Shown piece by piece: positions 12,448 through 26,844 of a stretch of 64,000 nt of DNA; position 1 is the first letter of the stretch; the number at the start of each line of letters is the position of its first letter. The stretch lies in contig JAIWQS010000137.1 in NCBI GenBank assembly GCA_029891385.1, positions 1 through 64,000 on the forward strand, written 5' to 3'. The stretch comes from Erythroxylum novogranatense. Taxonomy: Eukaryota; Streptophyta; Magnoliopsida; Malpighiales; Erythroxylaceae. The notes under the pieces were generated by a model, which did no database searches, was not told the origin of the DNA, and was given only the letters and a program-made list of their open reading frames with translations. Both the position numbers and the translations under genes were made by a program.

Positions 12448-15400
12448 TGTTGGGACCCGATCCGGAGACCGGCGCTCCAACCCGAAAACGGAAGACGGAA
12501 CGAATCACAAAGAGGAGGGACGAATAAAACGATTCATCACAAAGCGTAACAAATCATTAACGAATCGAAAGCGAGCTTGGAAGCAAAGCATACAACCAAA
12601 GTCAAATCGAATTGGCTCGAAGACAAACCAAACAAACGATCCAATCGAATTGAAACACAAATTCCGACATCCGCATAAATATCTTAGAAAAAGCGTCAAA
12701 ATGGTCGCGTTGGAAATCTTAAGACTGATCCAATCCGAAACCGGTATAAATTTTCTTTATAACCATTTTTATTCAAACTCATGCAAATCCATACGATTCC
12801 CTTTTTCCTTGGAAATTAGTCTCAATTCAATATACCAATCTCATAATCCAATCCAATTTCAACTCATCATAAGCATATACCATTACCATCGGACTCTCCG
12901 TCCGGAATCCAACACACATTATACAAATCCAATTCCTATTAATTCCTCAATTCAATATACAAACCAATACAAAAATCCCATTTTTCACAAAATACAAATG
13001 AAACAAAATCGAATAACACGTCTTGTCATTCTTTCATCCGATCTCCCGCTCGAAAACCGGAGATGGGGATGAAAGTGGGGTGAGAACAAAGCTCTTGGAT
13101 AATATGCTTATAAAGCGAATAGATAAGCAAAACCTTGAAATCTTTTCCTTCTACGGTCTTAGAAAACATTTCTTTGAAATCCGTAAAGCACATTTTAAAA
13201 GTTCTTTTCTTCTTGTGAATCAAACTCGCGTTTTGTAAGCGTATGATTCTTAGGCTTTCAGCCATAAATCCATAGATTACAAAGCATGAATGCATCAACT
13301 TGACAATTTATAGATGCAATGTCATATCACATATGCAATGCACAAATAGCTCGAGAGTTAAAAGAACACAGCGGTTTACACCGTAACAACGAGTGCGATT
13401 TCTCGGATCTCGTGGCCTCAAGCGAGCAAACCGGAGAAGGCTATAAATCTATCGTCAGCGTGCACGTGACTCCATCCGTAACTCTCTTACCCATATTAAA
13501 AGCACATAATCATGCTTAAATCAATTATCGCATGATCTTTTCGAATATACTGAAATGTGATATCTTTCGAGGCATAACACAATGTATGTTGTAATTCATC
13601 CAAAGTCCATGTATTTAATCAAAAATGATTTTTCAAATCATTCACACAATGATGCAACATTTATGATGCAATTGAATCAGAAAATCTCTTTATTTAAAGA
13701 AAGTAGTAGTGGCTTATAAATTCAAATTATAAACACATTACCCACCTCGAATCGATGCTAGAGACTTGTTCCTCGCTCTAATTTGTCCATTGATTCCTTC
13801 TTTCTTCCAATATAACTTCACCTAAAGCAATTTCACCCAAATTCAACATCATAAATAACTTAATTACTCAAATTGAACTTAGAAATACTAATTCTTCATA
13901 TATTCAAGCTTTCTAAATCACAAATTTCTAAAATCCCCAAATTCTAAATTTGGGAATAAACCCTAATTAATTTCCATCCAAAATTAAACCCATAATACTT
14001 AGCAAGCAACAAAATTAACTTCATACTCCACAAACCCATACCATTTTCCACAATTCTAAACCAATAAAACTCATCAAATCTCAACTTCAAAATTTGAACT
14101 TACCTCTCTCTCACCATTTTGGATTTTGGGCTCCATGAAGCTTTCATCTTCTTCTTCACCTTTCCTTTGAAAAGCACCAGAAACCCCACAAGAAACTTGG
14201 AGAAACTGAACCTTTGAAGCTCTCTTCTTCTTCTCTTGGTTCTTCTCCACCAAACAAGCTTTCTCTCTTCTCTCTCTTATTTCTTTTAAGTCTTTTGGGC
14301 AATAATCGTGATTCTCCTCCAAACAACTAAAGCCCCTTGCTTTTATAGTTCCAGGTCAATTAATGAATAAGGAATGACCCATAAGCCCTCCATTTAAGCC
14401 TATAAACTTAACCCTTTAAGTAAACGTCCAAAATTGCCCCTTCATTGGTCTTTAAACTGACATCTTGTCTGATTATTTCGATCAGGTAAATGAAGTCATT
14501 TGATAAAACTTTCTTCTAAAGAAATGTTCCTCTATGTCTTACGAATCCATCGCTTCAAGAATCGGATCGATCAGAGCTCTATAGCTCAAGATATCTCCAA
14601 AATACTGAAGTTTTTTCTTCAGACCCGAGGCTGAACACTACACCTAACTTCCGACCTATATTTGGAAGTCTTAAAGGCTCCATTGTTGATCGGCTCCTTC
14701 ATAACTTTTGTATCCTCATCTCTCTAGTTTAATTTCCAACAAGAATCAGCTCAATCCGAGCTCTAACAAGCTCTAGCGACCTATAATACTGAACACTATT
14801 CAGTCATTACAACACCAAGACTGAACACTACACTGAACTTCCAACCTACATTTGGAAGTCTTAGAGGCTAAATTATAGCTCGGCTCCTTCATAACATTTG
14901 TAGCTCCATCTCTCTAGTTTAATTCTCAAAAAGAATCAGCTCAATCCGAGCTCTATAGCTCAAGTTATCTTCAATTTACTAAAGCATAGTCAGACTTAAT
15001 CAACTGATCATCATACTTTGTTTCAATGCACCTTTTTCAATTTAGTGCTAAAACCAATCAATCTAGGATGGAAAGATAGAAAAATATCTTAGAAATTTAA
15101 CGCTTCGAAAATCAAGTCAATCGGATGTCGGACGAAGAAGTTATGCTCAAAATAAGGAAGGGAGGTCGGTCGGTCAAAAATCAGACACAATGGCCGAGCT
15201 GCGCGACCACGCGGGTCGCTCGGCCTTGCGCCCGCGCAGGTCGCTCGGCCAAGCGGGTCGCTCAGGTCGCTCGGCCTTGCACGGGTCGCTCGGCCGCTGC
15301 TCCGACCTCCGAACTTCAAACCTTCATAACTTTTGACTCCGAGCTCCAAATTAGTCGCGGTTTGTTTCATTAGAAAGCTAAGAGATAGCTCTACCATTTT

Positions 15401-16345
15401 CAAGAAGGATACAAAGGCAAGATCGGACAATAAAGGAATCAAAGTTTACACAAGATGGTGATCGATAATTTCTCAACAGTACCAAAACTTGCAAACATCA
15501 TAACTTTTGATCCAGAACTCCAAATTTAACAAACTTGGTGTCTATGGAAAGCTTGAAGAAAGATCTACAACTTTCATGAAGGTCACCAACCCCAATTTCA
15601 ACTCTATAAAGGTCAAAGTGGCCTCAAAGATTTGTCTGTGATCTCGCCATTTAGACAAAGACCCGCACTCCAACTCTAGAACTCACATATTACGATTAAC
15701 ACATCCTAAAATAGCCCATTACACATCATGGAAAAGCTCTACAGCTAGTCTAACACTCTCAACAATACTAAATGATCTCATCCGATCTATAGCGATCCGA
15801 AATTTCAGCACTATACTACTACTTCAATAACTTCGCCATTCATACACAATTTACATGTCATATCATACACAAATCTATACACAATTTATCTTTCATATCC
15901 ATATATAAATCCATATCTCATTAACATCATAAGATAAATGTTTATAAAATTAAATGGCATTCAAGCCATATTACAACATCGATATCCAAGTCCAAATACA
16001 AAAGATACAAAACTCCACCATTCTCCACATATAGTGAAATCTTATTCTTAAAATAATCTAACTTAAAACACAACATTCACAACCAAACAAATTGTCTTTA
16101 TTTTCTAATTTCTTCAAAATTTTACACTTTCACTTACTATTTCTTGATTTCAACTTCAATTTCAATCATCTCATCACTTAAACTTTCATAACCAAAACTA
16201 ATCTTTAGAGTCATCAAAACCAATAATTTCTTTTTCTCATCAATTTCCTCAAGGCATAGAGACTTCTATAACACAATATATCCGAAAACACCCATTGAAT
16301 TCATTTTAATATTTCTAATTTCTACTTAAGGATCAAGGTCCAACA
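12448..16345 (-). repeat. X left (3') LTR
   Basis: Near-identical to 16949-20812 except at CHG-type sites. Contains hairpins at 12890-12910 and 13031-13075, module arrays (14480-15150, 15310-15720) and a GC-rich slot built from GGTCGCTCGGCC units (15160-15310). Confidence 0.88.
15160..15310. repeat. GC-rich tandem slot in X left LTR (GGTCGCTCGGCC units)
   Basis: About six units of GGTCGCTCGGCC or variants follow the ATCGGATGTCGGACGAAGAA element. In X's right LTR the same slot (19660-19775) holds fewer, altered units. Confidence 0.7.
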
Positions 16346-16948
16346 ATTCTCCCCCTCTTAAAAGAATTTCGCCCTCGAAATTTCTGCTAAGACATTATAA
16401 AGTAACACAATCTCTTAACTAATTTCTTTCCAATAAATCATAATTAATCTCTTTTCCTATCTAATGTCCTCATAATACATATTCTCAATCTCTTCACAAT
16501 TTCTCAATTCTTGAGTCACATACCACTCATATCATATCAATACATATGTTTCTATCATCAAGCTCATCTTTCAAATATTTTGCTATTGCATCTTCTATAT
16601 CTTCAAAGACAAATCATCCAAACTCATTATGAATTTCTAATCTTAATTTCCATACACACAATCTTAAAATCAACCATACTCTTGACACTTAAATCAAATA
16701 GTCAATGTAATTCCTCGAATAACTCATGAACACTTATTCACATCAATATCCCACTCTCACTAATTCAATCATATAACTCATCACCTCAATCATACAATCA
16801 TGTAGATTCGTCAAATAATTCATGAAAGACAAACGTATCATGCTCACATTCTCACAAGATCAATCTTATCCTCACAAACTCTTATCCATTTCTTACTCAT
16901 ACACATACGCCCAAGTAAGATCATATTATCGGGCTCGATACCTACAAA
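16346..16948 (-). other. X interior, 603 bp, non-coding
   Basis: Left end: polypurine tract and pol-end hairpin (16346-16383, minus sense AATTTCG-AGGG-CGAAATT then TTAAGAGGGGGAGAA). Right end: degraded primer site (minus sense AGGTATCGAGCCC, against TGGTATCAGAGCCC). The middle is T/C-rich on the plus strand and resembles W's interior. Confidence 0.82.
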
Positions 16949-19900
16949 TGTTGGGACCCGATCCGGAGACCGGCGCTCCAACCCGAAAGCGGAGACGGGC
17001 GAATCACAAAGAGGAGGGCGAATAAAAGCGATTCATCCAAAGCGTAACAAATCATTAACTAATCGAAAGCGAGCTTGGAAGCAAAGCATACAACCAAAGT
17101 CAAATCGAATTGGCTCAAGACAAACCAAACAAGCGATCCAATCGAATTGAAACACAAATTCGACATCCGCGTAAATATCTTGAAAAGCGTCAAAATGGTG
17201 GCGTTGGAAATCTTAAGCGATCAATCCAAACGGTATAAATTTTCTTTATAACCATTTTATTCAAACTCATGCAAATCCATACGATTCCTTTTTACTTGGA
17301 AATTATTCTCGATTCAATATACCAATCTCATAATCCAATCCAATTTCAACTCATCATAAGCATATACCATTACCATCGGACTCTCCGTCCGGAATCCAAC
17401 ACACATTATACAAATCCAATTCCTATTAATTCCTCAATTCAATATACAAACCAATACAAAAATCCCATTTTTCACAAAATACAAATGATACAAAATCGAA
17501 TAACACGTCTTGTCATTCTTTCATCCGATCTCCCGCTCGAAAACTTGGAGATGGGGATGAAAGGGGGGGTGAGCACAAAGCTCGTGGATAATATGCTTAT
17601 AAAACGAATAGATAAGCAAAACCTTGAAATCTTTTTCCTTCTCTGGTCTTAGAAAAACATTTCTTTGAAATCCGTAAAGCACGTTTTTAAAAGTTCTTTT
17701 CTTGCTGTAGTCAAACTCGCAGTTTGTAAAACGTATGATTCTTAGGCTTTCAGCCATAAATCCATAGATTACAAAGCATGAATGCATAAACTTGACAATT
17801 TATAGATGCAATGTCATATCACATATGCAATGCACACAAATGGCTCGAGAGTTTCGTAAACACAACGGTTTACACCGTAACACAACGAGTCCGATTTCTC
17901 AGATCGCCTCAATGGGCGGTGAGAAGGCTATAAATCTATCGTCGGCGCACGTGACTCCATCCGTAACTCTCTTACCCATAAAAAGCACATAATCATGCTT
18001 AAATCAATTATCGCATGATCTTTTCGAATATACTGAAATGCCATGATATCTTTGAGGCATAACACAATGTATGTTGTAATTCATCCAAAGTCCATGTATT
18101 TAATCAAAATGATTTTCAAATCATTCACATAATGATGCAACATTTATGATGCAATTGAATCAGAAAATCTCTTTATTTAAAGAAAGTAGTAGTGGCTTAT
18201 AAATTCAAATTATAAACACATTACCCACCTCGAATCGATGCTAGAGACTTGTTCCTCGCTCTAATTTGTCCATTGATTCCTTCTTTCTTCCAATATAACT
18301 TCACCTAAAGCAATTTCACCCAAATTCAACATCATAAATAACTTAATTACTCAATTGAACTTAGAAATACTAATCCTTCATATATTCAAGATTTCTAAAT
18401 CACAAATTTTCAAAATCCCCAAATTCTAAATTTGGGCATAAACCCTAATTAATTTCCATCCAAAATTAAACCCATAATACTTAGCAATCAACAAAATTAA
18501 CTTCATACTCCACAAACCCATACCATTTTCCACTGATTCTAAACCAATAAAACTCATCAAATCTCGACTTCAAAATTTCGAACTTACCTCTCTCCACCAT
18601 TTTGGATTTTGGGTTCTATAGAAGCTTTCATCTTCTTCTTCACCTTTCCTTTGAAAAGCACCAGAAACCCTCAAGAAACTTGGAAAACTGAACCTTTGAA
18701 GCTCTCTTCTTCTTCTCTTCGGTTCTTCTCCACCGAAACAAGCTTTCTCTCTTCTCTCCTCTTATTTCTTTTAAGTCTTTTGGGCAATAATCGTGATTCT
18801 CCTCCAAACAACTACAGCCCCCTTGCTTTTATAGTGCCAGGTCAATTAATGAATAAGGAATGACCCATAAGCCCCTCCATTTAAGCCTATAAACTTAACC
18901 CTTTAAGTAAACGTCCAAAATTGCCCCTTCATTGGTCTTTAAAACTGACATCTTGTCTGATTATTTCGATCAGGTAAATGAAGTCATTTGATAAAACTTT
19001 CTTCTAAAGAAATGTTCCTCTATGTCTTAAGAATCCATCGCTTCAAGAATTGGATCGATCGGAGCTCTATAGCTCAAGATATCTCCAAAATACTGAAGTT
19101 TGTTCTTCAGACCCGAGGCTGAACACTACACCTAACTTCCAACCTATATTTGGAAGTCTTAGAGGCTCCATTGTCGATCGGCTTCTTCATAACTTTTGTA
19201 GCCTCATCTCTCTAGTTTAATTTCCAACAAGAATCAACTCAATCCGAGCTCTAACGAGCTCTAGCGACCTATAATACTGAACACTGTTCAGTCATTACAA
19301 CACCAAGACTGAACACTACACTGAATTTCCGACCTACATTTCGAAGTCTTAGAGGCTAAATTATAGCTTGGCTCCTTCATAACATTTGTAGCCCCATCTC
19401 TCTAGTTTAATTCTCAAAAATAATCAGCTCAATCCGAGCTCTATAGCTCAAGTTATCTTCAATTTATTGAAGCATAGTCAGACTTAATCAACTGATCGTC
19501 ATACTTTGTTTCAATGCACCTTTTTCAATTTAGTGCTAAAACCAATCAATCTATCATGGAAAGATAGAAAAATGTCTTAGAAATCCAACGCTTCAAAAAT
19601 CAGGTCGATCAGATGTCGGACGAAGAAGTTATGCTCAAAATAAGGAAGGGAGGTCGGTCGGTCAAAATCAGACACAATGGCCAAGCTGCTTGCGACCACT
19701 GGTCGCTCGACTCTTGCGCTCAGAGAGGTCTTTCGGCCTTGCTTGGGTCGCTTTCGACATTCTCGAACCTCGAACTTCAAACCTTCATAACTTTTGACTC
19801 CGAGCCCAAATCAGTCGCAGTTTGTTTCATTGGAAAGCTAAGAGATAGCTATACCATTTTCAAGAAGGATACAAAGGCAAGATCGGACAATAAAGGAATC

Positions 19901-20812
19901 AAAAGTTTACACAAAGATGATCGATCGATAATTTCTCAACAGACCAAAACTTGCAAACATCATAACTTTTGATCCAGAACTCCAAATTTAACAAACTTGG
20001 TGTCTATGGAAAGCTTGAAGAAAGATCTACAACTTTCATGAAGGTAACCAACCCCAATTCTAACTCTATAAAGGTCAAAAGTGGCCTCAAAGATTTGTAC
20101 ATGATCCGCCATTTAGGCAAAGACTCGCACCCAACTCTAGGAACTCACATATTACGATTAACACATCCTAAAATAGCCCATTACACATCATGGAAAAGCT
20201 CTACAGCTCTGTCTAACACTCTCAACAATACTAAATGATCTCATCCGATCTATAGCAGATCCGTAAATTTCAAAGACTATACTCTACTTCAATAACTTAC
20301 GCCATTCATACACAATTTACATGTCATATCTGTACACAAATCTATACACAATTTATCTTTCATATCCATATATAAATCCATATCTCATTAACATCATAAG
20401 ATAAATGTTTATAAAATTAAATGGCATTCCAAGCCATATTACAACATCAGTATCCAAGTCCAAATACAAAAGATACAAAACTCCACCATTCTCCACATAT
20501 GGTGAAATCTTATTCTTAAAATAATCTAACTTAAAACACAACATTCACAACCAAACAAATTGTCTTTATTTTCTAATTTCTTCAAAATTTTACACTTTCA
20601 CTTACTATTTCTTGATTTCAACTTCCATTTCAATCATCTCATCCACTTAAACTTTCATAACCAAAACTAATCTTCTAGTCATCAAAACCAATAATTTCTT
20701 TTCTCATCAATTTCCTCAAGGCATAGAGACTTCTATAACACAATATATCCGAAAACACCCATTGAATTTATTTTAATATTTTTAATTTCCACTGAAGGAT
20801 CGGGGTCCAACA
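16949..20812 (-). repeat. X right (5') LTR
   Basis: Same structure as the left LTR: hairpins at 17377-17397 and 17518-17563, GC-rich slot at 19660-19775. The slot differs strongly from that of the left LTR while the flanks are nearly identical. Confidence 0.88.
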
Positions 20813-22658
20813 TTCGATTCAATACGGTGAGAACATCTGATTCGATCATGTATATTTCAATAATCATGCAATTTCAAGGTTGTCATGTAGCACTGCGTTC
20901 GAGACAAGTAAAAGCATACAATTTAATCACATTCATTTCGAGAATTCATACGGTGAGCATTTAGGCGATCGAAATTTGAGAAACCAACTAGGTTACTCAC
21001 TGTAACCGAGCTATTGCACGAAGTCCCGGCAATATCCGCGGAGCGATGATCCAACGGCGCCACTATAACGATGAAGTACAACCCATTACTAAATGCCCAA
21101 TTAAACAGTACAGTAATGCATATGTCTCAGTGCAAATGATGTACAATACGTGTTCACGATTTTCCGGTGCTAAATCCCAATTTCGATACCTTAAGCCCAA
21201 TTCCACTTTCTTACTCAATTGCTCGACAATAATTGATCCAGTCCTATGATCCAGTCCAATTTCCTATATTCATACTTCCTATAACAATTTCATATCCATC
21301 GGTCAAATTATCCAGTGAAAATCTCAATTAAAACTCCAATTGTCTCAATTCAGTACTTCGATCACACTATAAACCATAATTAACCTTAAATCTCAAGAAT
21401 CAGTATCATTTAAATTAAATTCCAACTCTCAATATTTTTCTCAATAGTAGACCTCCTTCCCTAGTTCACAGTGAATCGAGAATCACCTCAATCGGAGGTC
21501 TACACCATAAGTTATGTCCCATAAACGAATATACATTCAATCGTAAAATCGCCCCATACGTTGCGACCTCACGCCTTTCGTCATGACGTGAAGGACCGCT
21601 TCGTCGCGTTACTGAAAGCCACGTTCGTCATGACGTAACCAATCCACGCTTCGTCGCGACTAATAAAATAATTACATTCAATTATTCGTCATGACGAAGC
21701 CTCGGCGCTTCTGGCTCGCCCTGACGATGTGACGATCCGATCGTCTTCTCGATCGTTTTCCGCCATTAATACACATACCAATCTCCATTAAACACTCCCA
21801 TCAACCCATATCAACCCTAATAAATGCCATGAATGCTATAGAAACCATTAAAACAACATTAAACACAAAAACACTTACCAATCGATTGATCAATCCCAAA
21901 TCTCAAAATCACCGTAACCCTAACTTTCTCAAATCACCGATAATCCACTCCAAATCCTTCTCAATCCTTCATCAATCACAATAAACACGTTAGCTAAGCA
22001 CAATAGGAGGAAAACCATAAGGAAAACCAAAGAATCCTCACCAATGGAGGAATGCATACGGCCGTCGAAGGAGAAGAAAGGGAAGCGATAAAGCCTTGAC
22101 AATTTTTCCCAATTTTCAACCCTAGCTATTTATAGCCTTAAGTCTCCATATCGATCCGATTTCGGTCTCTAAATTTCAATGGCTCAACATATTTATTTCC
22201 TATCGATAAAATTCTGATTTTTTCCATTATCATTGGACAATTCTCTCAGTAATATACTATCAATCGAACATCACCCAAATATTTTCTATCGGGTATTTTC
22301 TCCCGAATTTCCCGAAAATCTCCTATAAACCACTATAAATTACCAGTCACTCGTAAACTATTCTAAATCAGTCACTTGAACACATTAACTCCTAATTCCT
22401 CATTTAATCACGATTGATCAAATCCGATTCGGTCCACAATTGATCGGTTCACAAATCGGTCAATTCAATCAGGCCCAATTCACAATTAAATACCGAAAAT
22501 CATGAATGCATGTACCAATGAATATATGCATATCACGATAAACAGTTCCTCTATGATTAGAGGCGGTAACATGCTTTCGATCAATGTATGCGGTGAAATC
22601 CTATCGATCTGTCCTAATATTACCATAATACCCTTAATAGCGAGAGCAGGATGTTACA

Positions 22659-24852
22659 ATTCACCCTCCTTATAAAAATTTCGTCCTCGAAATTTCATAT
22701 ACAGTCGATGAGGAGGACAGGAGAATTTATCCGCTCCTTTCGATTCCGATTCTCGCTCATATCTTTATAATTATTTGCCAATCCTTACACTCAGTACCAG
22801 AAACACATTTATCAATTCTTAGCATTGCATCTTAATCCAATCCGTAAATCACTTTGTAGATCAGGATCATCTTTTCGATTTTAAACCACTTACCAATCCA
22901 TTTTCATGACATTCACATAGAGGCCATTTAATGACGAATTTAGTTTCCTTATCGATTCGACTCGTTGCTATAAACTGGGATCGCTCAACCCCTATTACAG
23001 ATTCGTTTTACGGTCATTATTAACTCAAATCAACCATAGTCTTCAACTATGTTCAGACAATCTCGATGGATTCCAATGATATCAGTCTCACGTTTGCCTC
23101 AGCAGTCACATCCGTTAATTATTCCACGAATAACTATTCGAGTTCACACTCTAAACCTTTTCTTACTCTTTCGGTGCATTCTTGTTGAAACACAACACTT
23201 CATGCTACGATTATCGGTCATTTCCTCGAAGTTGACTCCATTTAAAATTTCCCAATACAGGTTTGCGGTTTTCGAATCACCGATTGTTTTGCCGGTATCT
23301 TTTATACACAATTTATTTGAAATTACGATAACTCATATTACTTTCTTTTACCGGTTTGACAATTATCCATCAACAGTAACACTCTTATACGCTATTGAAT
23401 TTTTGCTCAATCCATTTAATCTCCTTTGCGAATCATTCAAATTCCCAAAGTATCTCGATCATCATTGATTTGCATATCCATGGATATATCCATAACCTTT
23501 CTATCTGATTAATGCCCCGCACTTTTAAGGCGCCACAATTTCGAAAATCGATCACATCGATCTACAACGTTATCCTTTTCCTAAAGCGTTTAATCACATT
23601 GCACTATAGTAACTAATTACCTCATAACCTTTACTGGGACATTTCACTATATATTGCCACATCACCAATTTAAAACAATATAATTAACACTTAAGCTAAA
23701 CAATTCTCCAAATGTCCCTTCCACAATCATCAGTCATGCTTTTCACACATTTCCTCAAACATTTTGTCATTTCTGGATAGATCCAACACTCAGTTAATTC
23801 TCAATAATTCCGAATACATATATTCTGACATATGTCCCTTTACACTAACTTCTCCACATAAGCCGCTATAAATCGCTCCCTGAGTTGAATAAACATTCAT
23901 CACTTTCCGAACAGTTTTACTCAATTATTTGCGAATCAATATTCTCCTCAATGAGCAAAATCATATTACACATTCAGATCCCTTACATTAGCATAATACA
24001 TATTTTCTCAATAACAGATTTTATCTCTGACACTTGAGTCTCAACTCAGATTAGAATCCCTCATTTCAAATTTAACTCTCTATTGTCCTTTCATTAATCA
24101 CCATTTACTTTCATTCATCGATTTTACTCATGAAATTCTTCAACATCACAATTGTCACATGTCTTATCGGTCATTCTCAATATCTAGAAACTCAATTCCA
24201 ACTATGCACAATATCCCATATAGATCAATCACACATCCATATAATCAGAGCAATTAAACCGGAACATCTGTTTCATTTCTCCGTATCATTATCTTACCTT
24301 TCAATCTTTTCGTTATTACATCCTAACCTTGAATTTTCACACTCAAAAATCAACATCATAGATTTACCATCATTCTAAATTTCTCACTAACGAATCGATC
24401 TTCATCATAAATCATTATTTATAACACTTATCACGATAATCAATCCCAATTGTAACATTTCATTTCATTCCCTTTACACACTAGAACTACGGTCATTTCT
24501 ATCATATTTCTATTTCCTCTATCAATCCACAAGTCTATATTCATATCACATATTTCAGGTACCCTTGTCTTTTGCACATCATCGTATATCCATCAATATC
24601 GATACACTAAATGTTCATTTGTCGATTATCCTTCGATGATCGCCACTTCCTTTATCACACTCTACCGTCTTATCATTTCCTCTTTATCTCTAACCGCTTA
24701 TCGACTGATACACGCTCGTGCATGCGACTCATACGCTAGACCGGGGATCGGTTGTCCTTCATCTGCCGTGACGACTTCGACTTTAATGCATGTAACTTCA
24801 AGACAAATTTGAACGCCTATGTACAATCGTATTACGGGCTTTGATACCTAAA
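22659..24852 (-). other. Y interior, 2.2 kb, no gene recognised
   Basis: It starts (left) with the pol-end hairpin and polypurine tract (22659-22695) and ends with a degraded Met-type primer site next to the right LTR (minus sense TAGGTATCAAAGCCCG). Blocks of it recur in Z's interior (for example 23630-23760 with 60880-60970, and 24660-24840 with 63070-63250). The frame at 23049-23468 has no recognisable domain and is on the antisense strand. Confidence 0.75.
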
Positions 24853-25256
24853 TGTAGCATCCCAACCCGGGACCAACCCGATATCGTGGGTGATATCCAG
24901 TCCACGCCACACGAGAATGGTAGGCTACAAGAGTCAATTTCGACAAAACTCAATACACAATTTATAAAAGCGCTTTAGAGTCAATCGTAAATGCACAATT
25001 CAATAAGCAGTTGGGTCCCTTTAAAACGAATACATTCACTCAAAACATAATTTCAGTAATCACATTTCAGTTATACAATTATCACTTTGGGGCCCTATAT
25101 AATAGCAGTTCAATTTAGTAGAAAGCGCGTAATTATTCATTTACACACACAACTCGGAAAGACACTTATGCGAGGCGAATCGATCCAGACCCTAGACTCC
25201 GACTCAATGCAAAGCGGACATACTCCCGTTAAATGCGGACGGGTACTCTTCGATCC

Positions 25257-26295
25257 CTAAAAATAGTTGCAATGTTAGGTGAGTTTGCGAACTCAATGAG
25301 AAACCATCATCGATGGTTCACTCAAATCATGCATTCACAGCGTATCGCGTATAGCACGATCTGATAGTAGTCAATTAACGATGATCGTATAACATTGTAT
25401 AAAGACTATATAACAGATTTCTGATGATAAGCGATTCTGATATTATATATAATTCACGGTGATAACCAATTACTGATACCATACCGTATATTACAAGATG
25501 GCCTCACGATTCCACGATAGTCTATTAACGATCATGGTAATCATACATAACAATTTATGATGTCACATCACATTCGCGGTATTATGCAAAGATTCTGAAG
25601 AAATCATGTCAACACGTTAATCGGTCATTGTCACAATTTAGTCATTCATTCACAATAATTTGCAGTAAGCGATCACGGTCATTCACATGAATCATACTGA
25701 TCATTTCGACATTCAATACAAGATGCAATGCATATGAGACTCTTTTCGGTTATTGATGTTGTGCCCAAGCGCTCATCGATGATCGATGAGGGACGCGTCG
25801 TGATTTCTCCCCCGGGCTAGGCCGTCGATCTGATGTTCGAGTTGAAGCTCTTTTCAAAGTGATATTAGCAACTTGGGACACATTCCATTATCTCGATCAT
25901 GCATTTATGCATGATATGCGATCTTCGATAATTCAATGTTCGATAATTCAAGATTGATGATTTACGATTATGCGGCTATGAAAGCCCAGTATTACAGTTC
26001 TCATTGTCACTCAGTAATTCAATACAATACAGTAATCGTATGCGAATCGGTCACATATAATTCTGTAATAATACAATTCACTCATACCTTTCAGTGGTCA
26101 TACAGTAGTCCAGTTCATTACAGTGAGAACATACAGTTCGATCATGTATATTTCAATAATCATGCAATTTCCAGTGTCATGTAGCAGTACCGTTCAGTAC
26201 AGTAAAAGCATACAATTCAATCACATTCATTTCAGTAATTCATACAGTGAGTATTTAGACAATCAAGAATTTGAGAAACCAACTAGGTTACTCAC
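25257..26295 (-). promoter_or_regulatory. Putative LTR intron in element Y right LTR
   Basis: Minus-sense donor TTACAG^GTGAGTAACC at 26295 matches the plant consensus closely; acceptor ACTATTTTTAG^GG at 25257. Length 1039 bp. TATAGTGGCGCC lies upstream. The left LTR has the same sites at 21000 and 11607, with X inserted inside the intron. Confidence 0.5.
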
Positions 26296-26844
26296 CTGTA
26301 ACTTCCGAGCTATTGCCTGGAAGTCCTAGCAATGTCCGCGGAACGATGATCCAACGGCGCCACTATAACAGTAAAGTACAACCCATTACTAAATGCCCAA
26401 TTAAACAGTACAGTAATGCATATGTCTCAGTGCAAATGATGTACAATGCGTGTTCACGATTTTCCGGTGCTAAATCTCAATTTCGATACCTTAAGCTCAA
26501 TTCCACTTTCTTACTCAATTGCTCGACAATAATTGATCCAGTCCTATGATCCAGTCCAATTTCCTATATTCATACTTCCTATAACAATTTCATATCCATC
26601 GGTCAAATTATCCGGTGAAAATCTCAATTAAAACTCAATTGTCTCAATTGAGACTTAGATCACACTATAAACCATAATTAACCTTAAATCTCAAGAATCG
26701 GTATCATTTAAATTAAATTCCAACTCTCAATATTTTTCTCAATAGTAGACCTCCTTCCCTAGTTCACAGTGAATCGAGAATCACCTCAATCGGAGGTCTA
26801 CACCTTAAGTTATGTCCCATAAACGAATATACATTCAATTAGAA

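Larger units (their letters stand above)
12448..20812 (-). mobile_element. Element X: LARD-like element with 603-bp interior
   Basis: LTRs 12448-16345 (3.90 kb) and 16949-20812 (3.86 kb) flank a very short interior. Ends are TGTTGGGACCCGATCC ... GGTCCAACA. It is inserted in Y's left LTR. The empty site is seen in Y's right LTR at about 26107-26125. Flanks read GTCCA (left) and TTCGA (right), compatible with a GTCCA duplication altered at its CCAG context. No coding capacity; it must depend on proteins from another element. Confidence 0.88.
11205..22658 (-). repeat. Y left (3') LTR, interrupted by X
   Basis: Y sequence is 11205-12447 and 20813-22658, about 3.1 kb in total, matching the right LTR throughout. 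Relative to the right LTR many CAGT tetramers read CGAT or CGGT here. The palindromic slot (21550-21740) has CGTCATGACG where the right LTR has CGTCGCGACG. Confidence 0.85.

Noticed and set aside
12448..20812. X as a satellite-like tandem duplication of 4 kb
   Set aside because: The two copies are separated by an interior with a polypurine tract and primer site and have LTR-type ends, so they are an LTR pair.
23049..23468. 139-codon plus-strand frame in Y's interior
   Set aside because: Antisense to the element, low-complexity composition, no recognisable domain, and not conserved as a frame in Z.
25965..26260. CAGT-rich stretch in Y's right LTR as a microsatellite or binding-site cluster
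   Set aside because: Spacing is irregular. The signal is better explained by many CHG sites that the left LTR shows in altered form.
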